DNA from: Leisingera sp. ANG-Vp
Lineage (GTDB): Bacteria; Pseudomonadota; Alphaproteobacteria; Rhodobacterales; Rhodobacteraceae
Assembly: GCF_000813725.1 (NCBI RefSeq)
Contig: NZ_JWLD01000032.1
Coordinates: forward strand, 1-64,000
DNA length: 64,000 bases
Direction of reading: 5' to 3'
The translations under genes and the position numbers were made by a program. Below the pieces are notes generated by a model. That model was not told the origin of the DNA. It worked only from the letters and a program-made list of their open reading frames with translations, and did no database searches. Below, in pieces: positions 1 through 9,174 of the stretch (its first letter is position 1; each line of letters starts with the position of its first letter).

Positions 1-1012
1 CACGCAGTATGGCGGGGGGGCTGGCTGGCTGGCGCCGATGATCCGGGATTTTGATGCGCAAGCGGTGCAGGATTGGGCGCGCGGGCTGGGCGCTGAGCTG
101 TTTACCGGCTCGACTGGCCGGGTGTTTCCCAAGGTGATGAAAGCCTCGCCGCTGCTGCGCGCCTGGCTGGCGCGGCTGGAAGGATACGGTGCCGAAGTTC
201 GCACCCGCTGGCGCTGGACGGGCTGGGACGGAGCGGAACTGGCCTTTGATACGCCCGAGGGGGTGCAGCGGATTGAAGCGGCCGCGGTTGTGCTGGCTCT
301 GGGCGGCGCCAGCTGGGCACGGCTGGGCTCAGACGGGGCCTGGGCACCGCTGTTGAAGGACCAGAATGTGGAAACGGCTCCGTTCAAGCCGGCCAACGCG
401 GGTCTGCTGGTGGAGTGGTCCAGCCATATGCAGCCGCAGTTCGGCCAGCCCTTGAAAGGCATTGCACTGCACGCCGGAAGCCTGACGTCGCGCGGCGAAG
501 CGGTGATCTCGGAACGTGGCCTGGAAGGCGGCGGCGTCTATGCCGTCTGTGCAGAGGTACGGGACGGGCAGAACCTGAAGATAGATCTGCTGCCGGATCT
601 GGAGGAAGCCGAAGTTGCCCGCCGCCTGTCCCGGCCGCGCGGCAAGGCGAGCTTTTCCAATCATCTGCGCAAGGTCTTGAAGCTGGGCGCTGCACGCACT
701 GGTCTGCTGCAGGAGTTCGGACGTCCCTTGCCGCAGGAGCCAGAGACCTTGGCGAAGCTGATCAAAGCACTGCCGGTGAAACATGCCGGCTTGCGCCCGA
801 TGGATGAGGCCATTTCGACTGCTGGCGGCATATGCCGGACTGCGCTGGACAACGGGCTGATGCTGAAGCAGCTGCCCGGCACTTACTGTGCCGGGGAAAT
901 GCTGGATTGGGAAGCGCCGACGGGCGGCTACCTGCTGACCGCTTGCCTGGCAACCGGGCGCTGGGCCGGGCGGGCGGCTGCGGATTACTTGGCGAGTGCC
1001 GCGACCCGCTGA
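1..1012 (+). CDS. TIGR03862/HI0933-type FAD-dependent oxidoreductase, 5' truncated
   Basis: This is the C-terminal part of a flavoprotein of the HI0933/BaiN-like family (TIGR03862 type). The reading frame is open from base 2 (TQYGGGAGWLAPMIRDF...), so the true start and the N-terminal Rossmann GxGxxG motif lie before the window. Family hallmarks seen are the segment TGSTGRVFPKVMKASPLLR near residue 40 and the C-terminal TAGGICRTAL and YCAGEMLDWEAPTGGYLL segments, which form the second FAD-contact region. No substrate is established for this subfamily. The stop codon overlaps the end of the convergent GST gene by 28 bp, so no terminator separates the two. Family assignment is firm; function is only a general oxidoreductase. 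Confidence 0.88.
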   Translation, partial: TQYGGGAGWLAPMIRDFDAQAVQDWARGLGAELFTGSTGRVFPKVMKASPLLRAWLARLEGYGAEVRTRWRWTGWDGAELAFDTPEGVQRIEAAAVVLALGGASWARLGSDGAWAPLLKDQNVETAPFKPANAGLLVEWSSHMQPQFGQPLKGIALHAGSLTSRGEAVISERGLEGGGVYAVCAEVRDGQNLKIDLLPDLEEAEVARRLSRPRGKASFSNHLRKVLKLGAARTGLLQEFGRPLPQEPETLAKLIKALPVKHAGLRPMDEAISTAGGICRTALDNGLMLKQLPGTYCAGEMLDWEAPTGGYLLTACLATGRWAGRAAADYLASAATR

Positions 1013-1578
1013 AACGCTTCGCGCTCGCGCATCCGCTTGCCGTAGTCCTGAATTTTCTCTCCTTCGACCGGGAACTTGGCGCTGCGCGCCCAGTTCAGGC
1101 AATGGGTGCAGATGATATCAGCAATGGTGAACTCCTCGCCCATCAGGAAAGGACCGGCCATCTTGGCCTCCAGCCGGGCCAGGTTATGGGCAAACTCCCA
1201 TTTCAGGCTGCCTTTCACTTCCGGCACCCGCTGGTCTTCGGGCAGGATGAAACTGTGGCGGGCGGCAGCCCAGAGGACGGCATCGACCTCGTCCAGCAGC
1301 AGATGTGTCATCGCGTCCTGCTTGGCGCGGGCCACAGTGCCGGCGGGTGCCGTCAGCGCTCCGTGCTTGTCGGCCAGGTAGGTGAGGATAGCCGTCGAAT
1401 CGGTGATGGTCTCGCCTTCGGTCTGCAGCACCGGCACCTTGCCCGAGACATTCAGCGCCTGCACCTCCGGGCTGCGGGGGCCGTGCTGCTGCAGCTTGTA
1501 AGGTTCCCCAAGCTCTTCAAGCGCCCAGAGCACCCGGAAGGTGCGGGTGAGCGGGATGCCGGTGACCGTATACATCAT
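985..1578 (-). CDS. glutathione S-transferase family protein
   Basis: A 197-aa protein with the two-domain GST layout. The N-terminal thioredoxin fold (about residues 1-80) contains the helix LTRTFRVLWALEEL and the glutathione-contact segment TDSTAILTYLADK. The C-terminal half is the all-helical domain. It probably conjugates or reduces small electrophiles with glutathione in the cytosol; the substrate cannot be read from sequence. I chose the ATG at 1578 because AGGAG lies a few bases upstream; a second in-frame ATG follows directly at 1575. A longer open frame to 1629 has no ribosome site. The 3' end overlaps the convergent flavoprotein gene. Confidence 0.9.
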   Translation of the reverse strand: MMYTVTGIPLTRTFRVLWALEELGEPYKLQQHGPRSPEVQALNVSGKVPVLQTEGETITDSTAILTYLADKHGALTAPAGTVARAKQDAMTHLLLDEVDAVLWAAARHSFILPEDQRVPEVKGSLKWEFAHNLARLEAKMAGPFLMGEEFTIADIICTHCLNWARSAKFPVEGEKIQDYGKRMREREAFQRVAALAK

Positions 1579-1650
1579 CTCTCTCCTGTTGTTCTCTGCA
1601 AAGATGGGCAGCTTGGGAGAGGGTATCAAGCAGGACGATGGGTTGCGGGG

Positions 1651-2679
1651 TCAGCGGGCGCGGCTCAGCATGGCGAGACGGATCAGGGCGCGTTCCATCA
1701 GCGCCAATGCCGGCGCGGTTTGGCCGGCCGAGCGCAGCGCAAGATCGGTGTCGGTGATGATCGTCAGCGCGGTTTCCAGCCGGTTTGCGCCCCAGTTCTG
1801 CGCCTGCCGCAGCATCCGGTCGCGGCGTTTGCCGTAAAGCGGCGGGCGCAGCTGGCCGATGCCCTGGGCCGGGCCGCCAGGCGCTGCGGCGATTGTATAG
1901 AGCGTGCGGAAGTGCCGGGTGGCGCCGATGCAGAGCGTCACCGCATTGGTACCTTGCGCCTGCAGGCGGCGGATCAGCGGGCCGATTTCAGCGCTGCGCC
2001 CCTCGGCAACCACGTTCAGCACATCATCCAGCGCGGCTTCGGTCGATTGCGGCGCAACTGCGCCGATGTCGTCCAGCGACAGCGGGCTGCTGTCGCCATG
2101 CTTGTACAGCGCCAGTTTTTCGATCATGCGGGAGAAATCGCCCGGGCCAATGTCATTGGCGATGTCCGTCAGTGCCGACATGCTGTCGCCGGGCACGTCG
2201 CGGATGCCGGCCTCGCCCAGGATGCGTTCGATCTCGGCCCGCGAGGGCGGGTCGTCGTAGATCCCCGCCGCATAGGCATTGTTGTGGCCTTCAAAGGCCT
2301 TGCGCAGTTTCGAGGAGGCCTTCAGTTGTCCGGCGGTGACCACGATCTGGGCATCGCCTGGCTGCCATTCCTCCAGCGCCGCGGTGATGGCCGGGGTGGC
2401 AGTATCATTGGCGCCTTCGACAAAGACCGCCCGGACACCGGGGAAGAACCCTACCGCTTTTACAGCATCCAGCAGTTGCGCCGGATCCTTGCGCAGGTCG
2501 CCGCCGGGCATCCGGCTGAGACGCATTTCTTCTTCAGCGCCGGGGCCAAGCAAGGCAGCGAGCACTTGCTGCCGCTTCAGCGACACCCGCATGGCGTCGG
2601 CGCCATAGATCAGAATGCCGGTTTTGCCCGGATCAGGCTTGGCGAAATAGCCGTCCGCCTCGCGCGGGGAGAGCTTCAT
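1651..2679 (-). CDS. holA: DNA polymerase III subunit delta
   Basis: A 342-aa clamp-loader delta subunit, which opens the beta sliding clamp during loading onto primed DNA. The N-terminal segment [20 protein letters not shown] followed by ILIYGADAMRVSLKRQQV is typical of alphaproteobacterial HolA, as is the AAA+-like middle part and the helical C-terminal collar. The gene starts inside the end of lptE with an ATGA overlap (2676-2679), so translation is probably coupled. It is the last gene of a leuS-lptE-holA operon, an order common in alphaproteobacteria. The window also contains dnaN (38893), encoding the clamp itself, far away on the other strand. Confidence 0.95.
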   Translation of the reverse strand: MKLSPREADGYFAKPDPGKTGILIYGADAMRVSLKRQQVLAALLGPGAEEEMRLSRMPGGDLRKDPAQLLDAVKAVGFFPGVRAVFVEGANDTATPAITAALEEWQPGDAQIVVTAGQLKASSKLRKAFEGHNNAYAAGIYDDPPSRAEIERILGEAGIRDVPGDSMSALTDIANDIGPGDFSRMIEKLALYKHGDSSPLSLDDIGAVAPQSTEAALDDVLNVVAEGRSAEIGPLIRRLQAQGTNAVTLCIGATRHFRTLYTIAAAPGGPAQGIGQLRPPLYGKRRDRMLRQAQNWGANRLETALTIITDTDLALRSAGQTAPALALMERALIRLAMLSRAR

Positions 2680-3191
2680 TCGGCCGGAGCGGAGAGATCC
2701 GCGGTTGCCAGGATCTGCGCGGTGATCTGATCGGCCAGAATCACCATCAGCCGCTCATGCGCATCCCGCTCGCCTGCCAGGGTCTCCACGGTGGAGCCGG
2801 TGGCGGAGTAGCCGGTGAAGTTCTGCACAGTGCCGCTGGAGGCGACCTTGCCATCTGACAGGCGGGTCAGCGAGTAGCCGGCCGTGCCGATCACCGAATA
2901 GCGGGTGATCTCGTTGTCAGCTGTAATGGCCTGGCCTTCTTCTTGCGTGCGCAGGGTCAGGTCGAGCTTGTAGGCTGCGCTGCCGCCGCGGCCCAGGCGC
3001 TGCTCCAAGTTTTGCACCAGAAAGTAGGCGTCGGTGCCGCTGGCTGTCTTGATCTCTTCCGGCGCCTGCACCTCGATCCGGCCGTGCAGCGCGGTGCCGG
3101 TGCCGCCAGGAGCGTACACCGGGGTAAAGCCGCAGGCCGCTGCCAGCAGGGGCAGGGCCAGCAGCAGGCTTCTGCGATTAAGCAACAACAT
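2676..3191 (-). CDS. lptE: LPS assembly lipoprotein LptE
   Basis: A 171-aa outer-membrane lipoprotein that plugs the LptD barrel and helps insert lipopolysaccharide. It has a short hydrophobic signal peptide ending in a lipobox around LLAAAC with the lipidated Cys at residue 20, followed by [11 protein letters not shown], the usual start of alphaproteobacterial LptE. The start lies 14 bp inside the 3' end of leuS and the stop overlaps holA by four bases, which marks a tightly coupled operon. Confidence 0.93.
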   Translation of the reverse strand: MLLLNRRSLLLALPLLAAACGFTPVYAPGGTGTALHGRIEVQAPEEIKTASGTDAYFLVQNLEQRLGRGGSAAYKLDLTLRTQEEGQAITADNEITRYSVIGTAGYSLTRLSDGKVASSGTVQNFTGYSATGSTVETLAGERDAHERLMVILADQITAQILATADLSAPAE

Positions 3192-5901
3192 TCACAATCC
3201 GGCCCGGCACCACGATCACCTTTTTCGGAGCGCCGCCATTCAGCGCCTTTTGCACAGCTTCGTGCGCCAGGGCGAGTTTTTCAACCTCTGCCTTGTCCAG
3301 ATCCTTGGCGACTTCGATTTCGCCGCGGCGCTTGCCGTTGATCTGGATCGGCAGGGTGACGGTGTTCTCAACCAGCATCGCCTCATCCGCAACCGGCCAG
3401 GGGGCGGTGGCGACCAGGCCATCGCCGCCCTGATGGCTCCAGATGTCTTCGGCCAGGTGCGGGGTCATCGGCGCCATCAGCTGGGCCAGTGTCATGATCG
3501 CCTGCTTCTGCACCTTGGCGCCGGCCTTGGATTTGGCGAGCGTGTTGGTGAAGGCGTAAAGCTTGGCAATCGCCGCGTTGAAGCCAAAGGAATCGACGCC
3601 CAGGGTCACGTCGCGGATGCACTTGTGCATCTCGCGCAGCAGATCCTCGTCGCCTTGGCCTGCCGCTTCCGGATCCATCTCGCCGATCCGGTCGCAGAGG
3701 TTCCAGACCCGGTTCAGGTGTTTATAGGCGGCCTCGGCCCCTGCTGCGGTCCATTCCACGTCGCGCTCGGGCGGCGAATCGGACAGCACGAACCAGCGTG
3801 CGGTGTCGGCGCCGAAGGACGAGATAATGTGCAGCGGGTCCACCACATTGTTTTTGGACTTGGACATTTTGGCGGAGGGGATAATCTGAATTTCGCGCCC
3901 AAAGTCGTGGGCTTCGTCATCGGCCTCTGCCATTCTGGTCCAAAGATCGCTGAGTGCGCCGGTGTCTGATGGGTCAATTTCTTCCTTTTCAGCCCAAACT
4001 TTTGCGACGGCTTTCTTTTTGCCATCTCCATCATGAAACTCGATGACTTCTTCGGGGTAGAGGAAGACGTCCCGGAGAGCGTTTTTCCAGTCAATTGGTT
4101 TGCCGGATGCCGCTCCTGGGTAGTTATCTGCAAGTTTCAACTTGTAGATCGCGTGGGTCACCATGCCCTGGGTGAACAGCGCATCGAAGGGTTCCGAGGA
4201 TTTCTCGGGCAGGTGGCCGCAGATCTGCATCGCGCGGGCAAAGAAGCGCGAATAGAGCAGGTGCAGAATCGCATGCTCGATGCCGCCGATGTACTGGTCG
4301 ACGTTCATCCAGTATTCAGCCTCGGCCATGTCGGTCGGGGTTTCGGCGCGCGGAGCGGTGAAACGGGCGAAGTACCAGGACGAATCGACGAAAGTGTCCA
4401 TGGTGTCGGTTTCGCGCTGCGCAGGCTTGCCGCAGGAGGGGCAGGCGCAGTTGCGCCATGTTGGATGGCGGTCCAGCGGGTTGCCCGGCACCGAGAAGTC
4501 GATGGCCTTGCCGTCTTCGTCATAGGGCAGGGCGATCGGCAGATTCTCTTTCTTCTCGGGAACCACGCCGCAGTCTTCACAATGCACCACGGGAATCGGA
4601 CAGCCCCAATAGCGCTGGCGGGAGAGGCCCCAGTCGCGCAGGCGGTATTTGGTGACGCCCTGGCCCCAGCCGGCCTTTTCCGCAAAATCGACGGTGGCGT
4701 TGATCGCTTCTTCGCCGGTGGCCTCGGTCAGCCCGGCAAAGTGATCAACCCAGCGGACTTTCTCGGTTTTCGGCGGCACAAAGGCTTCGTTTGCCACTGG
4801 AGAATCATTGTCCAGAGCAAAGAAGGTGTCGGTAACCGGCAGGTCATACTTGCGGCAGAAGTCGAGGTCGCGCTGGTCATGCGCCGGGCAGGCGAAGATT
4901 GCGCCGGTGCCGTAGTCCATCAGGATGAAGTTGGCGATCCAGACCGGCAGCTCCCACTCGGGGTTCAGCGGGTGCTTCACCCGGATGCCGGTGTCGTAAC
5001 CCAGCTTCTCGGCGGTCTCGATGGCTTCCTCGGTGGTACCGCCCTTGCGGCACTCGGCAACAAAGGCTGCAACCTCTTCCGATTCGGCTTCCAAGCCTTT
5101 TGCAATCGGGTGGTCGGGCGAAATGCCGACAAAAGACGCACCCATCAAAGTATCTGGGCGGGTGGTGTAGACCTCAATCGGCTCGCCGCCATCGGTGCGC
5201 TCAAACGAGAACTGCAGGCCGCGCGACTTGCCGATCCAGTTTTCCTGCATCAAGCGGACCTTGGCCGGCCAGTTCTCCAGCGTATCCAGTGCCGACAGCA
5301 GCTCCTCGGACATATCCGAGATCTTGAAGAACCACTGGGTCAGCTCGCGCCGCTCGACCAAGGCGCCGGAGCGCCAGCCGCGGCCGTTTTCAACCTGCTC
5401 GTTGGCCAGAACGGTCATGTCGACCGGGTCCCAGTTCACCACTGCGTTCTTGCGGTAGACCAGACCTTTTTCCAGGAAATCGAGAAACAGCGCCTGCTGC
5501 TGGCCGTAATACTCCGGGTCGCAAGTGGCAAACATCCGGGACCAATCGAGCGACAGGCCCAGCGGCTTCATCTGTTCGACCATGGTGTCGATGTTGGAGT
5601 AGGTCCAGTCCTTCGGATGCCCGCCCGAAGCCATCGCTGCGTTTTCTGCAGGCATGCCGAAGGCGTCAAAACCCATTGGGTGCAGCACGTTATGGCCGGT
5701 GGACAGCTTGTAGCGCGCGATCACGTCACCCATGGTGTAGTTGCGCACATGGCCCATGTGCAGCTTGCCCGACGGGTAAGGGAACATCTCCAGCACATAA
5801 TACTTCGGCTTGTCGCCGGTGCGCTTGGCCTGGAAAATCCCGGCCTTGTCCCAGGCTTCCTGCCATTTAGCTTCGATTTCCGTGGCGGAGTAACGCGACA
5901 T
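3178..5901 (-). CDS. leuS: leucyl-tRNA synthetase
   Basis: A 907-aa class I synthetase that charges tRNA-Leu. The ATP-site motifs are HMGH at residues 48-51 ([14 protein letters not shown]) and KMSKS at 678-682. The CP1 editing domain lies between them, and a zinc-ribbon-like CEDC...CPSC segment is present. The ATG at 5901 has AAAGGA at a suitable distance; the open frame extends to 6048 but the extra 49 residues do not look like LeuRS. Immediately before KMSKS the leucine-specific insertion (about 3890-4140) is Lys/Glu/Asp-rich and clearly poorer in GC than the rest of the gene. It heads the leuS-lptE-holA operon. Confidence 0.97.
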   Translation of the reverse strand: MSRYSATEIEAKWQEAWDKAGIFQAKRTGDKPKYYVLEMFPYPSGKLHMGHVRNYTMGDVIARYKLSTGHNVLHPMGFDAFGMPAENAAMASGGHPKDWTYSNIDTMVEQMKPLGLSLDWSRMFATCDPEYYGQQQALFLDFLEKGLVYRKNAVVNWDPVDMTVLANEQVENGRGWRSGALVERRELTQWFFKISDMSEELLSALDTLENWPAKVRLMQENWIGKSRGLQFSFERTDGGEPIEVYTTRPDTLMGASFVGISPDHPIAKGLEAESEEVAAFVAECRKGGTTEEAIETAEKLGYDTGIRVKHPLNPEWELPVWIANFILMDYGTGAIFACPAHDQRDLDFCRKYDLPVTDTFFALDNDSPVANEAFVPPKTEKVRWVDHFAGLTEATGEEAINATVDFAEKAGWGQGVTKYRLRDWGLSRQRYWGCPIPVVHCEDCGVVPEKKENLPIALPYDEDGKAIDFSVPGNPLDRHPTWRNCACPSCGKPAQRETDTMDTFVDSSWYFARFTAPRAETPTDMAEAEYWMNVDQYIGGIEHAILHLLYSRFFARAMQICGHLPEKSSEPFDALFTQGMVTHAIYKLKLADNYPGAASGKPIDWKNALRDVFLYPEEVIEFHDGDGKKKAVAKVWAEKEEIDPSDTGALSDLWTRMAEADDEAHDFGREIQIIPSAKMSKSKNNVVDPLHIISSFGADTARWFVLSDSPPERDVEWTAAGAEAAYKHLNRVWNLCDRIGEMDPEAAGQGDEDLLREMHKCIRDVTLGVDSFGFNAAIAKLYAFTNTLAKSKAGAKVQKQAIMTLAQLMAPMTPHLAEDIWSHQGGDGLVATAPWPVADEAMLVENTVTLPIQINGKRRGEIEVAKDLDKAEVEKLALAHEAVQKALNGGAPKKVIVVPGRIVNVVA

Positions 5902-5989
5902 CAGAGCGGTCCTTTGCATGAAAACGCCGGGCGTGGGGCCCGGCGCTTCTGATAATGGGGTTTGGCTGGCGATTCCAGAGGGCAGCGGG

Positions 5990-6475
5990 TCAGAACTTCT
6001 TGTCTGCAATCCGCAGCTGCCGCGCGCGGGAGAGAATCGCATCTTCAACCGCGCGGGTGGTGCTGGCGCTGACGGGGCCGCCCTTGGATTGCAGCGAAAC
6101 GTTCAGCGAGCGCGCATCCAGCGCCGGGTCCTTGATATGAACAGTGGCACGGTAGGAGCGGCCGCCGCCGGGCGGGGTGCCGTATCCGGTCACGATGACA
6201 CCAGTGAAGGGGTCGACCGATTGCACTGGCAGGAAGTTCAGCACGTCCAGACTCGCTGTCCAGAGGTAGCGGTTGACCTGCACGTTCTGGTCCGGTTTGC
6301 CCCGGAATGCATCCCATATGGAGGATGGGTTGGTGCCTGCAGCGATTGTATCCCGGTCCTGACGGTCCTTGCCGAGCTGCGTGCCCGGCAACGTCTCTCT
6401 GTTGCCGCCGCATGCTGCGAGGCTGAGGCACAAAGCACCGATCAAAGTTGCCTGCAGGGTCTTTGTCTTAGTCAT
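5990..6475 (-). CDS. DUF3576 domain lipoprotein
   Basis: A 161-aa predicted lipoprotein. The N-terminus is a signal peptide with lipobox LSLAAC and lipidated Cys at residue 22, followed by a Gly/Asn-rich linker and the DUF3576 domain ([43 protein letters not shown]). It should sit in the outer membrane or face the periplasm; its molecular function is unknown. The start at 6475 is supported by GGGAG five bases upstream. The gene precedes leuS by 88 bp in the same direction, the usual alphaproteobacterial neighbourhood, so it may share in envelope biogenesis with lptE. Confidence 0.88.
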   Translation of the reverse strand: MTKTKTLQATLIGALCLSLAACGGNRETLPGTQLGKDRQDRDTIAAGTNPSSIWDAFRGKPDQNVQVNRYLWTASLDVLNFLPVQSVDPFTGVIVTGYGTPPGGGRSYRATVHIKDPALDARSLNVSLQSKGGPVSASTTRAVEDAILSRARQLRIADKKF

Positions 6476-6786
6476 AACCGCTCCCGGAGCCAATTTCTGC
6501 GCGAACACCTATCGCAAGCGGCGCAGGCGGAGCAAGAGGCTAGGCTGCTATAGTGTCAATGCAAGGGCGGATTGCCGGGTGATTGCATGTGTTTCGCAGC
6601 TTGCGAATGCGGTTTCGGCGGAAGGCAGCGCGCGGACTGTGGCAAAGCTGCACCATCCCGGGGCGCATCGTTTCGCCTGACTTTCCCAAGGCTTGCCAAA
6701 ACGGGGGTGAAAGAGCGAAACCCCTTGGCATACCCACGCCGGATTCCCCGGTTTGGGCTGAGGAATAGAAAACCGAGGGAAAAACT
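6476..6786. promoter_or_regulatory. intergenic leader between DUF3576 gene and porin
   Basis: This 311-bp divergent spacer must hold promoters for both flanking genes. I see no convincing ORF. The porin ribosome site is GAGGG seven bases before the ATG at 6787. Just upstream, GGGG and CCCC runs around 6704-6725 flank an A-rich segment and could form a small hairpin in the porin leader. Porin mRNAs are often controlled by small RNAs, but no pairing site can be proposed from sequence alone. Confidence 0.4.
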
Positions 6787-7833
6787 ATGAAAAAGGTTCT
6801 CTTCGCGACCACCGCGCTGATCGCCACCGCAGGCATGGCCGCGGCTGAGGTCAAGATCTCCGGCTACGGCCGCTTTGGCCTGGACTATAACGACGCCAAC
6901 GAAACCGTTGTCGGCCGTGACGAAGTCAACATCACCAGCCGTCTGCGCATCCAGTTCGACATGTCGGCTGAAACCGACGGCGGCGTGACCGTTGGTGCGC
7001 GTATCCGTGCACAGGCCGAAAGCCGTGATGGCGTTCCGGGCACCACCTTCGTGACCCCGACCGGCACCACCGGTTCCGGCGCACGCTTCTCCGGTGCTCA
7101 GTTCCACGTTGCCTATGGCGGCCTGCGTGTGAACGTCGGCAACATCTGGGGCGCAATCGACTCCATCCCGGGCCTGTACCTGGAAACCCGCGCTGCTGGC
7201 GTTGGCATCGACGGTGCCGGCTTCCAGTCGCTGGTTACCCAAACCGGCAACAACAGCTTTGACTGGGATACCTTCACCTCGGCAAACAACGGCCGTAACG
7301 GCATCGAAGCTCTGTACTCCGCAGGCGGCTTCTCGGGCCACCTGTCCTACTCGCAGTCCAACGGCGGCACCGTTGCCGGCTCCGCAAACGGCACCGAGCG
7401 TACCGGCGTGCACGTTGCTTACACCTTCGGTGACTGGACCGCAGCTCTGGGCTACCAGGACTCCAACGTGGTTGGCGAAGACAAGATCCTTGTGACCGTT
7501 CAGGGTGACCTGGGTCAGTTCGGCGTTCGCCTGGCCTATGCCAACAACCAGGACTCCGCTACCGTTGCAGGCGGCGCGCTGGACGACACCGACAAGCTCG
7601 GCCTGTACGGCACCGTTGAACTGGGCGCAGCTTCCAAACTGGTTGCTTATGTCACCAACGAAGACAACCCGGACCTGACCACTGGTGCAAACACCGTTGG
7701 CAGCACCGACGGCACCGGCTACGGCATCCACTACTCCTACGACCTGGGTGGCGGCGTGTCCTTCGAAGCTGGCGCACGCGAAGCTTCCAACGACAACACC
7801 ACCGTTCAGGCAGGCCTGTACTTCAGCTTCTAA
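6787..7833 (+). CDS. Rhodobacter-type outer-membrane porin
   Basis: A 348-aa general diffusion porin. A signal peptide (MKKVLFATTALIATAGMAAA) is cleaved after Ala20, giving EVKISGYGRFGLDY, the first beta strand typical of Rhodobacter/Roseobacter 16-stranded porins. Alternating hydrophobic strands and Gly/Asp/Asn-rich loops follow, and the chain ends in the Bam-recognition phenylalanine (YFSF). Codon use is strongly biased to a few codons, as expected for an abundant protein. It is monocistronic, with its own leader and a strong terminator directly after it. Confidence 0.95.
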   Translation: MKKVLFATTALIATAGMAAAEVKISGYGRFGLDYNDANETVVGRDEVNITSRLRIQFDMSAETDGGVTVGARIRAQAESRDGVPGTTFVTPTGTTGSGARFSGAQFHVAYGGLRVNVGNIWGAIDSIPGLYLETRAAGVGIDGAGFQSLVTQTGNNSFDWDTFTSANNGRNGIEALYSAGGFSGHLSYSQSNGGTVAGSANGTERTGVHVAYTFGDWTAALGYQDSNVVGEDKILVTVQGDLGQFGVRLAYANNQDSATVAGGALDDTDKLGLYGTVELGAASKLVAYVTNEDNPDLTTGANTVGSTDGTGYGIHYSYDLGGGVSFEAGAREASNDNTTVQAGLYFSF

Positions 7834-7859
7834 GCTGAAGCACGCCTAGCGTGACTTCG

Positions 7860-7893
7860 GGGCGGGTTCCTTCGGGACCCGCCCTTTTCTTTT
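7860..7893 (+). terminator. rho-independent terminator of porin gene
   Basis: An 8-bp GC-rich stem GGGCGGGT/ACCCGCCC (7860-7867 with 7877-7884), extended by TCC/GGG around a short loop, is followed by TTTTCTTTT. It lies 26 bp after the porin stop. Confidence 0.93.
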
Positions 7894-7956
7894 GTGGCTT
7901 AACATTTCCCGGCAAACAGTGTTTTTTGCGGCCAAACAGAGATGAGGCCCCACCCC

Positions 7957-8607
7957 ATGCCGCTTGAAGAGATCACATCCAGGATTGCCAAGGCTGAACA
8001 GAAGGCCGACCGCGCTGCCGGCAGTGTGCAGTTGATTGCCGTGTCCAAAGTGCAGCCGAATGAGCGCGTCGAGGCAGTGCTGCAGCAGGGCCACCGCTGT
8101 TTTGGCGAGAACAAAGTGCAGGAAGCGGCAGGGAAATGGCCGGGTTTCAAGGAGCAGTTTTCCGGTGTGGATCTGCATCTGATCGGGCCATTGCAAACCA
8201 ACAAGGCGCGCCAGGCAATGGAGCTGTTTGACAGCATCCATTCAGTGGACCGTCCCAAGCTGGCTAACACTTTGGCCCGGCTGGCTCAGGAGCTGGGCAA
8301 GTGCCCGGATCTGTTTGTCCAGGTGAACACTGGCGAGGAAGAGCAGAAGGCAGGCGTGATGCCTGCAGAAGCGGATGGCTTCATCGCCGAGTGCCGCAGC
8401 TTGGATTTGCCGCTGAAGGGGCTGATGTGCATCCCGCCGGTGGAAGAGGAGGCCAGCCTGCATTTTGCGCTTCTGGCCAAGATCGCCGAACGCAACGGGC
8501 TGGAGGGCCTGTCGATGGGCATGAGCGGCGATTTCGAGAAGGCTATCGCGCTTGGCGCCACCCATGTTCGGGTCGGCTCAGCGATCTTTGGTGCCCGGAC
8601 GTATTGA
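7957..8607 (+). CDS. YggS-family pyridoxal-phosphate homeostasis protein
   Basis: A 216-aa PLP-binding protein of the YggS/PROSC family, which buffers vitamin B6 and affects amino-acid pools but has no known catalytic activity. The PLP lysine is in LIAVSKVQ (Lys31 from this start). Further family motifs are CFGENKVQE, LHLIGPLQTNK, VNTGEEEQKAG and the C-terminal LSMGMSGDFEKAI and GSAIFG segments. An in-frame ATG at 7942 would add five residues; I prefer 7957, which has GAGG upstream, but the choice is not certain. It converges on the L,D-transpeptidase gene across a double hairpin. Confidence 0.93.
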   Translation: MPLEEITSRIAKAEQKADRAAGSVQLIAVSKVQPNERVEAVLQQGHRCFGENKVQEAAGKWPGFKEQFSGVDLHLIGPLQTNKARQAMELFDSIHSVDRPKLANTLARLAQELGKCPDLFVQVNTGEEEQKAGVMPAEADGFIAECRSLDLPLKGLMCIPPVEEEASLHFALLAKIAERNGLEGLSMGMSGDFEKAIALGATHVRVGSAIFGARTY

Positions 8608-8610
8608 GGC

Positions 8611-8657
8611 GCAAAAGTTTTGTGAAAACTTTTGCCAAGACTTTTCACAAAAGTCTT
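8611..8657. repeat. two adjacent perfect hairpins, possible bidirectional terminator
   Basis: Hairpin 1 (8611-8635) has an 11-bp perfect stem and loop GTG. Hairpin 2 (8637-8657) has a 9-bp perfect stem and loop CAC. The loops are complementary, and TTTTGTGAAAA of the first can pair with TTTTCACAAAA of the second. The pair fills most of the 57-bp gap between convergent yggS and the L,D-transpeptidase gene, the position of a shared terminator. Confidence 0.75.
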
Positions 8658-8664
8658 GGTCCCG

Positions 8665-9174
8665 TCAGGTCCGGGCTAGTGGCGGAACAATGACCTTTGT
8701 TCCCGGCTGAACCCTTGCAGCGAGCCAATGCAGATCGGTGCGGGCAAAGGCGATGCAGCCCTCGGTTGGAAAACCGGGGCGGCGCCATTGATGGATGAAG
8801 ATGGCAGATCCATTGCCGGGGACAGCGTTCGGCCAGTTCCAGTCCATGATCAGGACCAGATCATAGAGCGGATCCGCGCGGCGCAGTTTCTCATGACTGA
8901 AACCGTAAGGCGCACGGACATGCCGGTTGTAGTTCGCATCGTTTGCATCATCCGACCAAAGGTCCCTGGGACCAATAGGCATCGCCCAAGGCGCGGGTGA
9001 GGGCAGCCGGTCCGGCCGGTAAAGCATTCCGCCAATACGGTGCACACCGATCGGCGTGGCGCCATCGCCTTCCCGCTTTTGAGCAGACAGCCCGCCTTTG
9101 CCGATGGTGCAGGGCAGAATGCGCCCCATGAAACGGACCCCGCGCGGCGTCAGGACCAGATCGGATGGGGCCAT
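8665..9174 (-). CDS. YkuD-type L,D-transpeptidase family protein
   Basis: A 169-aa protein made almost only of a YkuD catalytic domain. The active-site pattern IFIHQW...TEGC supplies His128 and Cys140, where the family usually reads HG...S/T-HGC. YkuD enzymes make 3-3 cross-links or attach proteins to peptidoglycan, a periplasmic job. I see no signal peptide or membrane anchor, so export or a cytoplasmic role remains open. The start codon overlaps the ribA stop (TAATG, 9172-9176), so translation is likely coupled to ribA. Confidence 0.85.
   Translation of the reverse strand: MAPSDLVLTPRGVRFMGRILPCTIGKGGLSAQKREGDGATPIGVHRIGGMLYRPDRLPSPAPWAMPIGPRDLWSDDANDANYNRHVRAPYGFSHEKLRRADPLYDLVLIMDWNWPNAVPGNGSAIFIHQWRRPGFPTEGCIAFARTDLHWLAARVQPGTKVIVPPLART

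Noticed and set aside
832-2730. 632-codon plus-strand frame across the GST and holA genes
   Set aside because: Runs through three genes with family motifs on the other strand or frame; no domain of its own.
4033-5952. 639-codon frame antisense to leuS
   Set aside because: Shadow of leuS; composition typical of antisense frames.
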